From Deltaproteobacteria bacterium (GTDB lineage Bacteria; Desulfobacterota; DAOWOC01): a DNA stretch of 7,137 bases. The position numbers were made by a program, and so were the translations under genes. This document shows, piece by piece, positions 1 to 7,057 of this stretch. Positions within the stretch are counted from its first letter, which is position 1. Each line of letters starts with the position of its first letter. Location of the stretch: assembly GCA_030642225.1 (NCBI GenBank), contig DAOWOC010000044.1, positions 1 to 7,137 of the forward strand, written 5' to 3'. Below the pieces are notes generated by a model. The model searched no databases. It saw only the letters and a program-made list of their open reading frames with translations, and was not told where the DNA came from.

Positions 1-841
1 CAGTATCAGGGTCGCTGGCAAATATCCTTGCCCTGATATATGGATAAAAGGAAGCATATGGAGGTTTTATCGGATTTAAAGGCGGAAGAGAGGCTGCCTG
101 AAGGGTATTTGATAAATATGCCATTCTCTCATTCAGTTGAGGGTGAGTATAAAGATAAGAGAATGGCGTTTTAGCGCTGAACCACTGTGCCCTTCGCATT
201 TTTTTAAATGCAGAGACCATCTCAAAGCCCTCATAACCTGATGCCCTGAGATATGTAAGACCGCGCCGGTCAGCCTCCTCTTCATCCTCTCGCGAATATT
301 TCAAGGATAAAGTAGCAGCCGTTGCCATAGTGCCGGTTATTATAGCCTGTGAGGCCTTGGGATCCCTTGTGAGAAATATCCCGGCAAGAGCCGTTGCAAC
401 TGTTGCAATATTTAATTTCTGGTTTGATGCAATCCTTTTTGCAATGTGTCTGGCCTTTACATGTCCTATCTCATGACAAATGATTGCGGCAAGTTCTTCT
501 TCATTTTTCATGGCCTTTACAATGCCGGTATATATAAAAACATGTCCCCCAGGCGCTGCAAAAGCGTTGATAGAGGAATCCCTTACAACATAAAAATGAT
601 AATCAAAATTAAGAGGTTTTACTTGTTCCAAGAGACTTGCACCAAGCCTTGTTACATAATAAACCACCTGCAGATCATGATAAAAATCAAGCTGTTTTGA
701 AGCCTCAAACAGGAATTCTTCACCAAGTTTGCGCTCGTCCTCAATACTCATTTCAGAAAAAATGGCATGTCCATGGGAAGGAATAATATTGATGCATAAA
801 AATGCAAGAACCGGGATGATTATAATTTTATTCCATGACAT
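1..841 (-). CDS. Exported M48-family zinc metalloprotease, BepA/YfgC-like (partial, 3' end outside window)
   Basis: Probable periplasmic zinc endopeptidase of peptidase family M48, the group that includes BepA (outer-membrane protein assembly and quality control). Reading the minus strand gives an open frame of about 280 codons with no stop before the left edge. Numbering from the ATG at 841: residues 1-26 form a signal peptide (Lys5, a hydrophobic run IIIIPVLAFL, likely cleavage after SHGHA). The catalytic motif HEIGH lies at 123-127 and is followed by VKARH. The third zinc ligand is probably Glu187 in the EEEAD motif. A THP motif at 232-234 matches the region of the BepA 'His switch'. In BepA-like proteins a TPR domain follows, and that part would be outside the window. 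An in-frame ATG at 853 would add four residues, but it has no Shine-Dalgarno and abuts a palindrome, whereas ATG 841 has a weak GGA 7 nt upstream; the choice is uncertain. It is the last gene of the same-strand run, 79 nt after gpmI. The family assignment is firm; the substrate is unknown. Confidence 0.87.
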   Translation of the reverse strand, partial: MSWNKIIIIPVLAFLCINIIPSHGHAIFSEMSIEDERKLGEEFLFEASKQLDFYHDLQVVYYVTRLGASLLEQVKPLNFDYHFYVVRDSSINAFAAPGGHVFIYTGIVKAMKNEEELAAIICHEIGHVKARHIAKRIASNQKLNIATVATALAGIFLTRDPKASQAIITGTMATAATLSLKYSREDEEEADRRGLTYLRASGYEGFEMVSAFKKMRRAQWFSAKTPFSYLYTHPQLNERMAYLSNTLQAASLPPLNPIKPPYASFYPYIRARIFASDPDT

Positions 842-856
842 AATTAAATCCATATT

Positions 857-884
857 GTAAGGGCAAATAATTATTTGCCCTTAC
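857..884. repeat. Perfect 28-nt palindrome between gpmI and the M48 protease gene
   Basis: The 28 bases are identical to their own reverse complement; each half begins GTAAGGGCAAAT and the centre is AATT-like (ATAATTAT). As RNA it would fold into about 12 base pairs with a 4-nt loop. Neither side is followed by a run of T, so it does not look like an intrinsic terminator. It ends 3 nt before the ATG at 853 of the protease gene. Candidates are a dispersed intergenic palindromic repeat, an operator for a dimeric regulator, or an mRNA hairpin affecting stability or translation of the downstream gene. The palindrome itself is seen directly; its role is not known. Confidence 0.85.
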
Positions 885-920
885 TTGATCCTATATAAGG
901 CGAATAAGTTTTATAAGCAT

Positions 921-2471
921 TCAGGGATTATCAATTATGAGTGATTCCCCGGTCATCTCCATGGGAATATCCAGCCCCATAAGAGAAAGGATCGTGGGCC
1001 CGACATCCGCAAGCTTTCCATCAGGTTTAAGCCTTGTGCCAATACGTTTGTTATCAACAAGTATAAACGGAACAGGGTTTATGGTATGTGCGGTGTTAGG
1101 TCCACCGTTTTTATCAATCATTTCTTCAGCATTTCCGTGGTCAGCTGTTATAATAGTTATCCCGTCCTGTTTCAGATTTTGCTCAACAATCCTGCCAACA
1201 CACTTGTCAATGACTTCACATGCCTTGACCGTGGCATCAAGAAAACCAGTATGCCCTACCATGTCGCCGTTTGCAAAATTAACCACAATAAAATCATAAT
1301 GTTTTGTATTAAGTTCATCCAATACTTTTTCCATAATCTTAACAGCGCTCATTTCCGGTTTCAGGTCATAGGTGCGAACATCCCTTGGTGATGGTATCAG
1401 GCGTCTTTCTTCATTTGGAAATGGTTCTTCTCTCCCCCCGTTAAAAAAAAAGGTGACATGGGCATATTTTTCTGTCTCAGCTATCCTTACCTGAAAAAGT
1501 CCATTTTTGCTTATTATCTCGCCAAGGATATTGTCCATGGAACAAGGGGGAAAAACAAGTGGCAATGCAAAGTTGGCGTCATATTCCGTCATGGTTATAT
1601 ATGATGAAAGTAAAGGTCTTTTTGTTAATGAAAAACCGCTGAACCCTTTTTCTGTAAATGCCCTGGTAAGTTCACGCGCCCTGTCTGCCCTGAAATTAAA
1701 AAAAATAATGGCATCATTATCTTTAATCTGCCCTATTGATTTTTCATGATTATCAACGATTACAGTAGGTTTGATAAATTCATCTGTTTCATCTCCAATA
1801 TAGCACTCCTGCATAAGGGCAACAGGGTCATGTCTTTTACGCCCCTTTGATAAGACAAGCATATCATAAGCCTTTTGAATCCGATTCCAGCGGGTATCCC
1901 GATCCATTGCGTAAAATCTGCCGCATACACTTGCTATTGCGCCAACCCCTGTTTTATTTATCACGTTTTGTAAATCATTAAGATAACCCGCGCCGCTTTT
2001 GGGAGAGGTGTCCCTGCCGTCCATAAAGGCGTGTATAAAAATCCTATGTATATTTTGCTGTGAGGCAAGTTGAAGGAGTGCATAAAGATGCTCAAGATGG
2101 CTGTGAACGCCTCCGTTTGATACAAGGCCAAGAAGATGAAGCGCCCCGTTATCCTTTTTGAGTTTTTCAATAGTGTTTAAGATTGTTTTATTTGTAAAAA
2201 AGGTTTTATCGGCTATTGCATTGGATATCCTTGTAAAATCCTGATAAACAATCCTGCCAGCACCAAGGTTTAAATGGCCGACCTCAGAGTTTCCCATCTG
2301 ACCGTCAGGAAGCCCCACCCATTTTTGAGATGCCTGGATCAGGGTATGTGGATATTTTGTACAAATTTTATCAAGCCATGGGGTTTTTGCGATTTTTGTA
2401 GCATTGCCATGCTCTTCATTACGATACCCCCATCCATCCATTATAATCATTGTAACCGGCCTTTTCCCCAC
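921..2471 (-). CDS. gpmI: 2,3-bisphosphoglycerate-independent phosphoglycerate mutase
   Basis: Interconverts 3-phosphoglycerate and 2-phosphoglycerate in glycolysis and gluconeogenesis in the cytoplasm. It is a two-metal (usually Mn2+) enzyme of the alkaline phosphatase superfamily, working through a phosphoserine intermediate. The 516-residue length is normal for the family. All expected active-site residues are present: Asp12 (MDGWG), nucleophile Ser62 (GNSEVGHLNLG), His123 (GGVHSHLEHL), Asp151-Arg153-Asp154 (DGRDTSP), Arg185 and Arg191, Arg261/Arg264 (FNFRADRAREL), Lys335 (AETEKYAHVTFFFNGG), Asp403/His407 (ANGDMVGHTG), Asp444-His445 (TADHGNAEEM) and His462 (NTAHTINPVP). The start is GTG at 2471, one base after the rsfS stop, with GAAGGAG 6 nt upstream. 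An ATG two bases earlier is out of frame and quickly stopped, and the in-frame ATG at codon 8 has no better ribosome site. The tight junction implies co-transcription with, and probably translational coupling to, rsfS. Confidence 0.97.
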   Translation of the reverse strand: MGKRPVTMIIMDGWGYRNEEHGNATKIAKTPWLDKICTKYPHTLIQASQKWVGLPDGQMGNSEVGHLNLGAGRIVYQDFTRISNAIADKTFFTNKTILNTIEKLKKDNGALHLLGLVSNGGVHSHLEHLYALLQLASQQNIHRIFIHAFMDGRDTSPKSGAGYLNDLQNVINKTGVGAIASVCGRFYAMDRDTRWNRIQKAYDMLVLSKGRKRHDPVALMQECYIGDETDEFIKPTVIVDNHEKSIGQIKDNDAIIFFNFRADRARELTRAFTEKGFSGFSLTKRPLLSSYITMTEYDANFALPLVFPPCSMDNILGEIISKNGLFQVRIAETEKYAHVTFFFNGGREEPFPNEERRLIPSPRDVRTYDLKPEMSAVKIMEKVLDELNTKHYDFIVVNFANGDMVGHTGFLDATVKACEVIDKCVGRIVEQNLKQDGITIITADHGNAEEMIDKNGGPNTAHTINPVPFILVDNKRIGTRLKPDGKLADVGPTILSLMGLDIPMEMTGESLIIDNP

Positions 2472-2472
2472 A

Positions 2473-2856
2473 TTAAGCTCCTTCTTTTATGGCGGGCAGA
2501 TCCATATCATCTGATGTAATAAATTTTGCCTCTGACCATAATCCCTCTAAATCAATAAATTTTCTAACTGGTTCATAAAAAATATGTATCACCACATCGC
2601 CGTAATCCATGAGTATCCAGTGTGACTGTGAAATACCCTCAATGCCATATAATTTAACATCTGAGCCTTTAAAATAGCGCTGAATAAAATCAGACATACT
2701 CTTTACATGTCTGCTTGAAGTGCATGAACATATAATAAAATAATCAGCTATTGTGGTCATATTGCTTACATCAATAATAATCGGGTCAATACCCTTTTTT
2801 TCAATCATACATGCCATTGCATTTTGGGCAATGCTTAAAATATCGTCTTTTTTCAT
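2473..2856 (-). CDS. rsfS: Ribosome silencing factor RsfS (Iojap/YbeB family)
   Basis: Binds ribosomal protein L14 on the 50S subunit and blocks joining of the 30S subunit, lowering translation when nutrients are scarce. The 127 residues are close to the usual family length. Family motifs visible are ADYFIICS with the following TSSRHVKSM segment (37-54), GIEG (71-74), and the core WILMDYGDVVIHIF...RKF.DLEGLW (80-107). The last 18 or so residues are a variable acidic tail. The start is ATG at 2856 with AGAGG 4 nt upstream; that ribosome site overlaps the nadD stop (TAG, 2866-2864). The gene lies 7 nt after nadD and 1 nt before gpmI, so it belongs to the same transcript. Co-location with nadD is the usual arrangement in many bacteria. 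rlmH, which often follows rsfS, is absent here. Confidence 0.95.
   Translation of the reverse strand: MKKDDILSIAQNAMACMIEKKGIDPIIIDVSNMTTIADYFIICSCTSSRHVKSMSDFIQRYFKGSDVKLYGIEGISQSHWILMDYGDVVIHIFYEPVRKFIDLEGLWSEAKFITSDDMDLPAIKEGA
2478..2484 (-). promoter_or_regulatory. Shine-Dalgarno of gpmI (decides a GTG start)
   Basis: Minus-strand GAAGGAG lies inside the last codons of rsfS, 6 nt before the GTG at 2471. This is near-perfect anti-SD pairing at ideal spacing and supports GTG over the internal ATG at 2450. Confidence 0.8.
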
Positions 2857-2863
2857 CTTGCCT

Positions 2864-3523
2864 CTATTCTTTATAGAGTTTTTTTCTGCTTATATAATCC
2901 TCAACCTCAACCGGCAGCAGAAATTTTATAGATTTATCCTCTTTAACATATTTTCTTATACTGCTTGAAGAAATATCAAGGTGGGTAATGCCTTTTAAAA
3001 GTATAACCGTTTTTTTATCAGGATGGACAAAAGAATCCCCATTTTTAACATATTCACTGTTAACACGATTTTTCAGAATATAACCGACCTCTTCAGATAA
3101 AAATCCCGGCCTTTCAATAACAGTCATATTACAAAGGGAAAAAAGTCTCTTATAATCTTTCCACAAGTGAATCTCTAAAAGTCCGTCCATACCAATAATA
3201 AAAAACAGGTCGGCTGATCCATGAATCTGCTTTTTAATCTCTGTAATGGTTTCAACTGAAAAGGATTTGCCGCCTCGCTGAGCCTCCATATCTGAAACCT
3301 CAAAATACGGGACAGATGCTGTCGCCAATTTCAGCATGTTAAACCTGTGATGAAACGATATTATACTGCTTTCTTCTTTATGGGGCGGAGTTAAGGCCGG
3401 TATAAATATGAGTTCATCAAGGGAAAGCATATCATAAACATCAATGGCAGCCCTTAAATGGCCATAATGTACGGGATTAAAAGTGCCGCCCAGGATTCCT
3501 ATATTCTTTCCCTGTTTAATCAA
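2864..3523 (-). CDS. nadD: Nicotinate-nucleotide adenylyltransferase
   Basis: Transfers AMP from ATP to nicotinic acid mononucleotide, giving deamido-NAD, the penultimate step of NAD synthesis. It is a cytoplasmic nucleotidyltransferase with an HIGH-type Rossmann fold. The 219 residues match the family length. Motifs: GGTFNPVHYGH (12-22, ATP binding, with the two His of the HxGH-like signature), PPHK (46-49), IIGMD (109-113, the family's GxD position), HLWKDYKRLF (119-128) and DISSSSIR (183-190, equivalent to the SSTxIR signature). The start is TTG at 3523: it has AGGGAG exactly 6 nt upstream, and the next methionine codon lies beyond the nucleotide-binding motif, so no shorter start is viable. 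The stop of proA (3529-3527) falls between this Shine-Dalgarno and the TTG, indicating translational coupling. A rare start may keep synthesis modest; that is inference. Confidence 0.95.
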   Translation of the reverse strand: MIKQGKNIGILGGTFNPVHYGHLRAAIDVYDMLSLDELIFIPALTPPHKEESSIISFHHRFNMLKLATASVPYFEVSDMEAQRGGKSFSVETITEIKKQIHGSADLFFIIGMDGLLEIHLWKDYKRLFSLCNMTVIERPGFLSEEVGYILKNRVNSEYVKNGDSFVHPDKKTVILLKGITHLDISSSSIRKYVKEDKSIKFLLPVEVEDYISRKKLYKE

Positions 3524-3526
3524 ATG

Positions 3527-4780
3527 CTACTCCCTGACCTGTCCATTGCCAAAACAAATGAATTTTTTTGATACAAGTTCTTCAAGTCCCATTGGACCGA
3601 ATGCATGAAGTTTTGATGTGCTGATGCCTATTTCCGCACCAAGGCCAAGCTGGTTGCCATCATTAAATCTTGTAGACGCATTGATTAATACAAGAGAACT
3701 GTCAACCTCACGGATAAAACGCTGGGATCTCTCATAATCCCTTGTTACTATTGTTTCTGTATGTTTGGAGCCATATTTTGCCATGTGTGCTATGGCCTCA
3801 TCCATATCCTCCACAACCTTTACAGCAAGGATAAGGTCAAGATATTCTTTTGGCCAGTCTTCCTCAACCGCAGCCTCTATATCCGGGATTATCCTGAGCG
3901 TTTCTGCGCATCCCTTTATCAAAACTCCGGCCTTTGTAAACCTTTCAACCATTGGTAAAAGAAATGTATCAGCTATATTTTTATGTACCAGCATTGTCTC
4001 CATGGCATTGCAGACCCCGGGACGATGGACCTTGGAATTAAAACATATATCAATGGCCATATCCATATCTGCTGAATCATCCACATAAACATGACATACA
4101 CCCTTGTAATGTTTCAACACAGGGATCATGGAATTTTCTGTCACAAATCTGATAAGTCCTTCTCCACCTCTCGGGATAATTACATCTATGAGCTCCTCAA
4201 GTTTCAATAACTCCACTACTGCCTCGCGTTCCGTTGTATCCACAACCTGAACAGCCGATGCAGGAAGTCCTGTTTCAACAAGGGCCTGTCTTAGCACCGT
4301 TGCAAGGGACAAATTGGAATTTATAGCCTCTGAGCCACCTCTTAAGATAACGGCATTCCCTGACTTTAAACATAATACCGCAGCATCTACGGTAACATTG
4401 GGCCGTGATTCATAAATAATGCCTATGACCCCAAGCGGAATTCTCATCCTGCCAACCTGAAGACCATTGGGGCGACGCCACATACTGCTTATCTCGCCAA
4501 CAGGGTCAGGCAGCGCAATAACATCATTAATCCCTGAAACCATGCTGTCAAAAACCTTTTGGCTGAGACGAAGACGGTCGAGTTTTGCCCCTGTCATCCC
4601 GTTTTCTTCGGCCTTTTTACAATCCTTATTATTTTCCCTGATAAATTCATCCTGTTTTTCTATCAAGAGCCCGGCTATTTTTGAAAGCGCCAGATCCTTT
4701 ATATGAGAATCCGCCCTTGCAAGTTCTCTTGAAGCTTCTCTTGCAGAATAAGCTATTTCCTTAATATGTTTTGCGAGCAT
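3527..4780 (-). CDS. proA: Gamma-glutamyl phosphate reductase (glutamate-5-semialdehyde dehydrogenase)
   Basis: Second step of proline synthesis: NADPH-dependent reduction of L-glutamyl 5-phosphate to glutamate 5-semialdehyde, which cyclises to pyrroline-5-carboxylate. It belongs to the aldehyde dehydrogenase superfamily. The length of 417 residues is the family norm. Visible markers are [21 protein letters not shown] (about 114-134), the cofactor-side segment [15 protein letters not shown] (138-152), [10 protein letters not shown] (201-210), the catalytic cysteine Cys257 in [16 protein letters not shown], and the C-terminal [36 protein letters not shown] (about 367-402). The start is ATG at 4780 with AGGGG 5 nt upstream. 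It lies 14 nt after proB and 3 nt before nadD. Its immediate neighbour ProB makes its unstable substrate, and the two enzymes are thought to channel it. It looks complete and functional. Confidence 0.97.
   Translation of the reverse strand: MLAKHIKEIAYSAREASRELARADSHIKDLALSKIAGLLIEKQDEFIRENNKDCKKAEENGMTGAKLDRLRLSQKVFDSMVSGINDVIALPDPVGEISSMWRRPNGLQVGRMRIPLGVIGIIYESRPNVTVDAAVLCLKSGNAVILRGGSEAINSNLSLATVLRQALVETGLPASAVQVVDTTEREAVVELLKLEELIDVIIPRGGEGLIRFVTENSMIPVLKHYKGVCHVYVDDSADMDMAIDICFNSKVHRPGVCNAMETMLVHKNIADTFLLPMVERFTKAGVLIKGCAETLRIIPDIEAAVEEDWPKEYLDLILAVKVVEDMDEAIAHMAKYGSKHTETIVTRDYERSQRFIREVDSSLVLINASTRFNDGNQLGLGAEIGISTSKLHAFGPMGLEELVSKKFICFGNGQVRE
3530..3535 (-). promoter_or_regulatory. 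Shine-Dalgarno of nadD (decides a TTG start)
   Basis: Minus-strand AGGGAG, located in the last codons of proA, 6 nt before the TTG at 3523. No ATG or GTG is available in frame ahead of the essential GGTFNPVH motif, so this site fixes the unusual start. Confidence 0.75.
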
Positions 4781-4794
4781 AATAACCCCTGAAT

Positions 4795-5979
4795 TTAAAT
4801 TTTTGTCATTAAGTTATCATCAACAATAACAAGATTGTCCCTGTGAATGACTTCATCTGAATGTTTATATCCCAAAAATGATTCAATCATCACTGAACGT
4901 TTGCCCTTAATAATATTGATTTCCTTTGATGTATAGTTTACAAGCCCAACAGCTATCTGCGCCTGCGAGACATCAAGTATTCTTACAGGATCTCCAAGAT
5001 CAAAATCCCCGTTAATCTCAATTATCCCGCTCGGCAAAAGGCTGGTGCCTTTTTGTAAAATAACATCAGAAGCCCCTTTATCAACAATAAGATTACCCAT
5101 GGGTTTAAGTGCAAAAGCTATCCAATGTTTTTTCTGTTTAAGTTCCTGTTCACCTGGCATAAAAATAGTGCCGAGATCTTCCCCTGAGAATAATCGTCTG
5201 ATAATATTTTTTTCCCTGCCCGAGGCAATTATTGTGGGTGTCCCGCACATACATGCCTTTTGAGCTGCCTGGACCTTGGAAAGCATGCCGCCGGTTCCAA
5301 CATCACTATCAGTTTTAAAAATACAGGAATTTATATCAATACATGGCCAGTCAACCCTTTTAATTATACTTGCAGTTTTATCCGTGCAGGGATCGCCATT
5401 GTATAATCCATCGATATCCGTAAGGTTGATAAAAATATCCGCCTCAATCAGATTTGTAATAAGTGCGGCAAGATTATCATTATCACCAAACTTGATTTCT
5501 TTTATTACTACTGTATCATTTTCATTTATTATTGAAATAATACCCCAGCCAAAAAGGGTATTTATTGTATTCCTGGCATTAAGATATCTTCTTCTGTTTG
5601 CCATATCATCGCTTGTCAAAAGCAACTGGGCAACCATTAATCCCTGACGTTCAAATGCCTCTTCATAGACCTGCATTAAATATCCCTGGCCAACAGCAGC
5701 TGATGCCTGTTTTTGAGGAATTGATACTGGCCGGTCTTTTAGACCGATCTTATGCGCACCTGCGGCAATAGCGCCGGATGAAACAATTAATATTTCATAC
5801 CCATTTTTTTTTAATAATGCCACATCATCCGCAAGCCCTGATATAAAATCAGAGTCAAGGCCTGTTACACAGGTTAACACAGAACTTCCTATCTTTATAA
5901 CTATTCGTCTTGCCCTGCTGAAAATATCTTTCCTTAAAACCCTTGTATTATCCGATTTTTTAAAAAAATTGTTATTCAT
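4795..5979 (-). CDS. proB: Glutamate 5-kinase with C-terminal PUA domain
   Basis: First and normally proline-inhibited step of proline synthesis: ATP-dependent phosphorylation of glutamate to L-glutamyl 5-phosphate. The amino-acid kinase domain covers about residues 24-275: VIKIGSS (27-33), [10 protein letters not shown] (65-74), the [18 protein letters not shown] segment (119-136), INENDTV (151-157), [10 protein letters not shown] (164-173), [12 protein letters not shown] (186-197) and [12 protein letters not shown] (228-239). The PUA domain follows at about 285-370, as in the long ProB class. The 394 residues exceed the common ~370 because roughly 20-25 residues precede the usual start of the kinase domain; no later ATG or GTG lies before VIKIGSS, so the ATG at 5979 stands. 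It overlaps the obg stop by 4 nt (ATGA), with only a weak AAAGA ahead of it, so translation probably depends on coupling to obg. Confidence 0.97.
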   Translation of the reverse strand: MNNNFFKKSDNTRVLRKDIFSRARRIVIKIGSSVLTCVTGLDSDFISGLADDVALLKKNGYEILIVSSGAIAAGAHKIGLKDRPVSIPQKQASAAVGQGYLMQVYEEAFERQGLMVAQLLLTSDDMANRRRYLNARNTINTLFGWGIISIINENDTVVIKEIKFGDNDNLAALITNLIEADIFINLTDIDGLYNGDPCTDKTASIIKRVDWPCIDINSCIFKTDSDVGTGGMLSKVQAAQKACMCGTPTIIASGREKNIIRRLFSGEDLGTIFMPGEQELKQKKHWIAFALKPMGNLIVDKGASDVILQKGTSLLPSGIIEINGDFDLGDPVRILDVSQAQIAVGLVNYTSKEINIIKGKRSVMIESFLGYKHSDEVIHRDNLVIVDDNLMTKI

Positions 5980-6980
5980 TCTTTATTATCCAGCATCCTG
6001 ACCATTGTATATTTTAACTCTTTAATCCCTGCCCCTGTTATTGCAGAAATCTTACAAACAGGCATTTTAAGGGTCTGGAGTATTTTTTCCAGATCAGGAT
6101 CAAATTCCTCTTTTTTTATCAAATCCATCTTATTTATTACCATTATCTGCCTGCGTTGTGCAAGCGCAGGGCTGAATTTTTCAAGCTCATTATTTATCAG
6201 CTTGAAATTATATAAAAAATCCGGTTTTTTAAGCCCCATTATATCAAGGCAGTGTACCAATATTTTTGTCCTTTCAACATGTTTTAAAAAACGTATTCCA
6301 AGACCTGCCCCTTTGTGCGCCCCCTCAATCAAACCCGGGACATCAGCAACCACAAAGGGTTCATGATCATCGCATTTAACTACCCCAAGATTAGGGATAA
6401 GAGTTGTAAACGGGTAGTCGGCTATTTTGGGATGAGCTGCTGAAATTCGGGAAATAATAGTTGATTTCCCGACATTGGGCAGACCTATCAGACCAATATC
6501 CGCGAGAAGCTTAAGCTCAAGGAGAAGATTGCGTTCTTCTCCAGGGGTTCCGGGCTGCGCATACCTTGGCGCCCTGTTTGTCGATGTTGCAAAATGCTGA
6601 TTTCCACGTCCCCCCATGCCACCTTTTGCAACAACAAAATATTGTTCAGGCGTCACCATATCAACAAGTATTTCTCCTGTATCAAGGTCTTTTATTAATG
6701 TCCCAATCGGCACAGGAATAACAAAATTTTGGGCTGCTTTTCCAGACTGCTGTTTCCCGCGGCCATTCTCGCCATTTTTCGCGACAAATTTACGTTTATA
6801 ACGAAAATCAAGGAGTGTATTCTTAGCAGTCTTTGCTATAAAAACAACATCGCCTCCATTTCCGCCATCCCCACCGTCAGGCCCCCCGCGGGGAATAAAT
6901 TTTTCCCTTCGGAAACTCACGCATCCCTTGCCGCCATCCCCGGAATTAACGATTATTTTAGCCTCGTCTATAAAATCCAT
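5976..6980 (-). CDS. obg: GTPase Obg/CgtA, ribosome-associated
   Basis: Essential GTPase of large-subunit assembly, also linked to stress and (p)ppGpp signalling. From the ATG at 6980 it is 334 residues. The Obg fold occupies about 1-158, starting MDFIDEAKI and rich in glycine turns (SGDGGKG, RGGPDGGDGGNGGD, GGMGGRGN). The G domain follows: G1 GLPNVGKS (166-173), G2 DYPFTT (188-193), G3 DVPG (213-216) in DVPGLIEGAHKGAGLG, G4 NKMD (283-286), G5 SAITG (312-316). The protein ends soon after G5, so the C-terminal OCT domain of some Firmicutes homologues is absent, as in many Proteobacteria. The frame is open for another 25 codons to an ATG at 7055, but that extension crosses the terminator and has no family match, so 6980 is preferred although its Shine-Dalgarno is weak. 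The order rpmA-obg is classic. Confidence 0.96.
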   Translation of the reverse strand: MDFIDEAKIIVNSGDGGKGCVSFRREKFIPRGGPDGGDGGNGGDVVFIAKTAKNTLLDFRYKRKFVAKNGENGRGKQQSGKAAQNFVIPVPIGTLIKDLDTGEILVDMVTPEQYFVVAKGGMGGRGNQHFATSTNRAPRYAQPGTPGEERNLLLELKLLADIGLIGLPNVGKSTIISRISAAHPKIADYPFTTLIPNLGVVKCDDHEPFVVADVPGLIEGAHKGAGLGIRFLKHVERTKILVHCLDIMGLKKPDFLYNFKLINNELEKFSPALAQRRQIMVINKMDLIKKEEFDPDLEKILQTLKMPVCKISAITGAGIKELKYTMVRMLDNKE

Positions 6981-6992
6981 AAACCATATCTT

Positions 6993-7032
6993 AAAAAAAA
7001 ACCCCAGCCGATAATTTATTAAGCGACTGGGG
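6993..7032 (-). terminator. Intrinsic terminator/attenuator between rpmA and obg
   Basis: On the minus strand a 9-bp stem, CCCCAGTCG pairing with CGGCTGGGG (one G-U pair), encloses a 13-nt AT-rich loop and is followed directly by nine T residues. This is a textbook Rho-independent terminator for the ribosomal protein transcript ending in rpmA, whose stop lies about 25 nt upstream. Only 12 nt separate the T run from the obg start at 6980, so it must be partly read through, or obg is expressed from elsewhere; it may act as an attenuator. Confidence 0.88.
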
Positions 7033-7057
7033 GATAAAATTAATATTACAACCATTA

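Noticed and set aside
446..700. Plus-strand open frame of 84 codons in the left region
   Set aside because: It is antisense to the M48 protease, which has a full HEIGH motif and signal peptide; the plus-strand product has no recognisable motif and no ribosome site.
857..884. Palindrome as an intrinsic terminator for gpmI
   Set aside because: Neither strand has a T run after the stem; the minus-strand sequence continues AATATGGATT into the protease start.
854..920. Separate promoter for the M48 gene (TTATAA ... TATATA)
   Set aside because: The two boxes are only about 13 nt apart and the upstream one is a poor -35 match; AT-rich spacer sequence explains it.
937..1391. Plus-strand open frames opposite gpmI (and similar ones opposite proA, proB and obg)
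   Set aside because: They mirror strongly conserved minus-strand enzymes and have no domain features; they are shadows of the real coding frames.
1443..1451. Run of nine A (T9 on the coding strand) in gpmI as a frameshift or sequencing error
   Set aside because: It encodes the conserved Phe-Phe-Phe of VTFFFNGG, and the reading frame is correct on both sides, so no frameshift is present.
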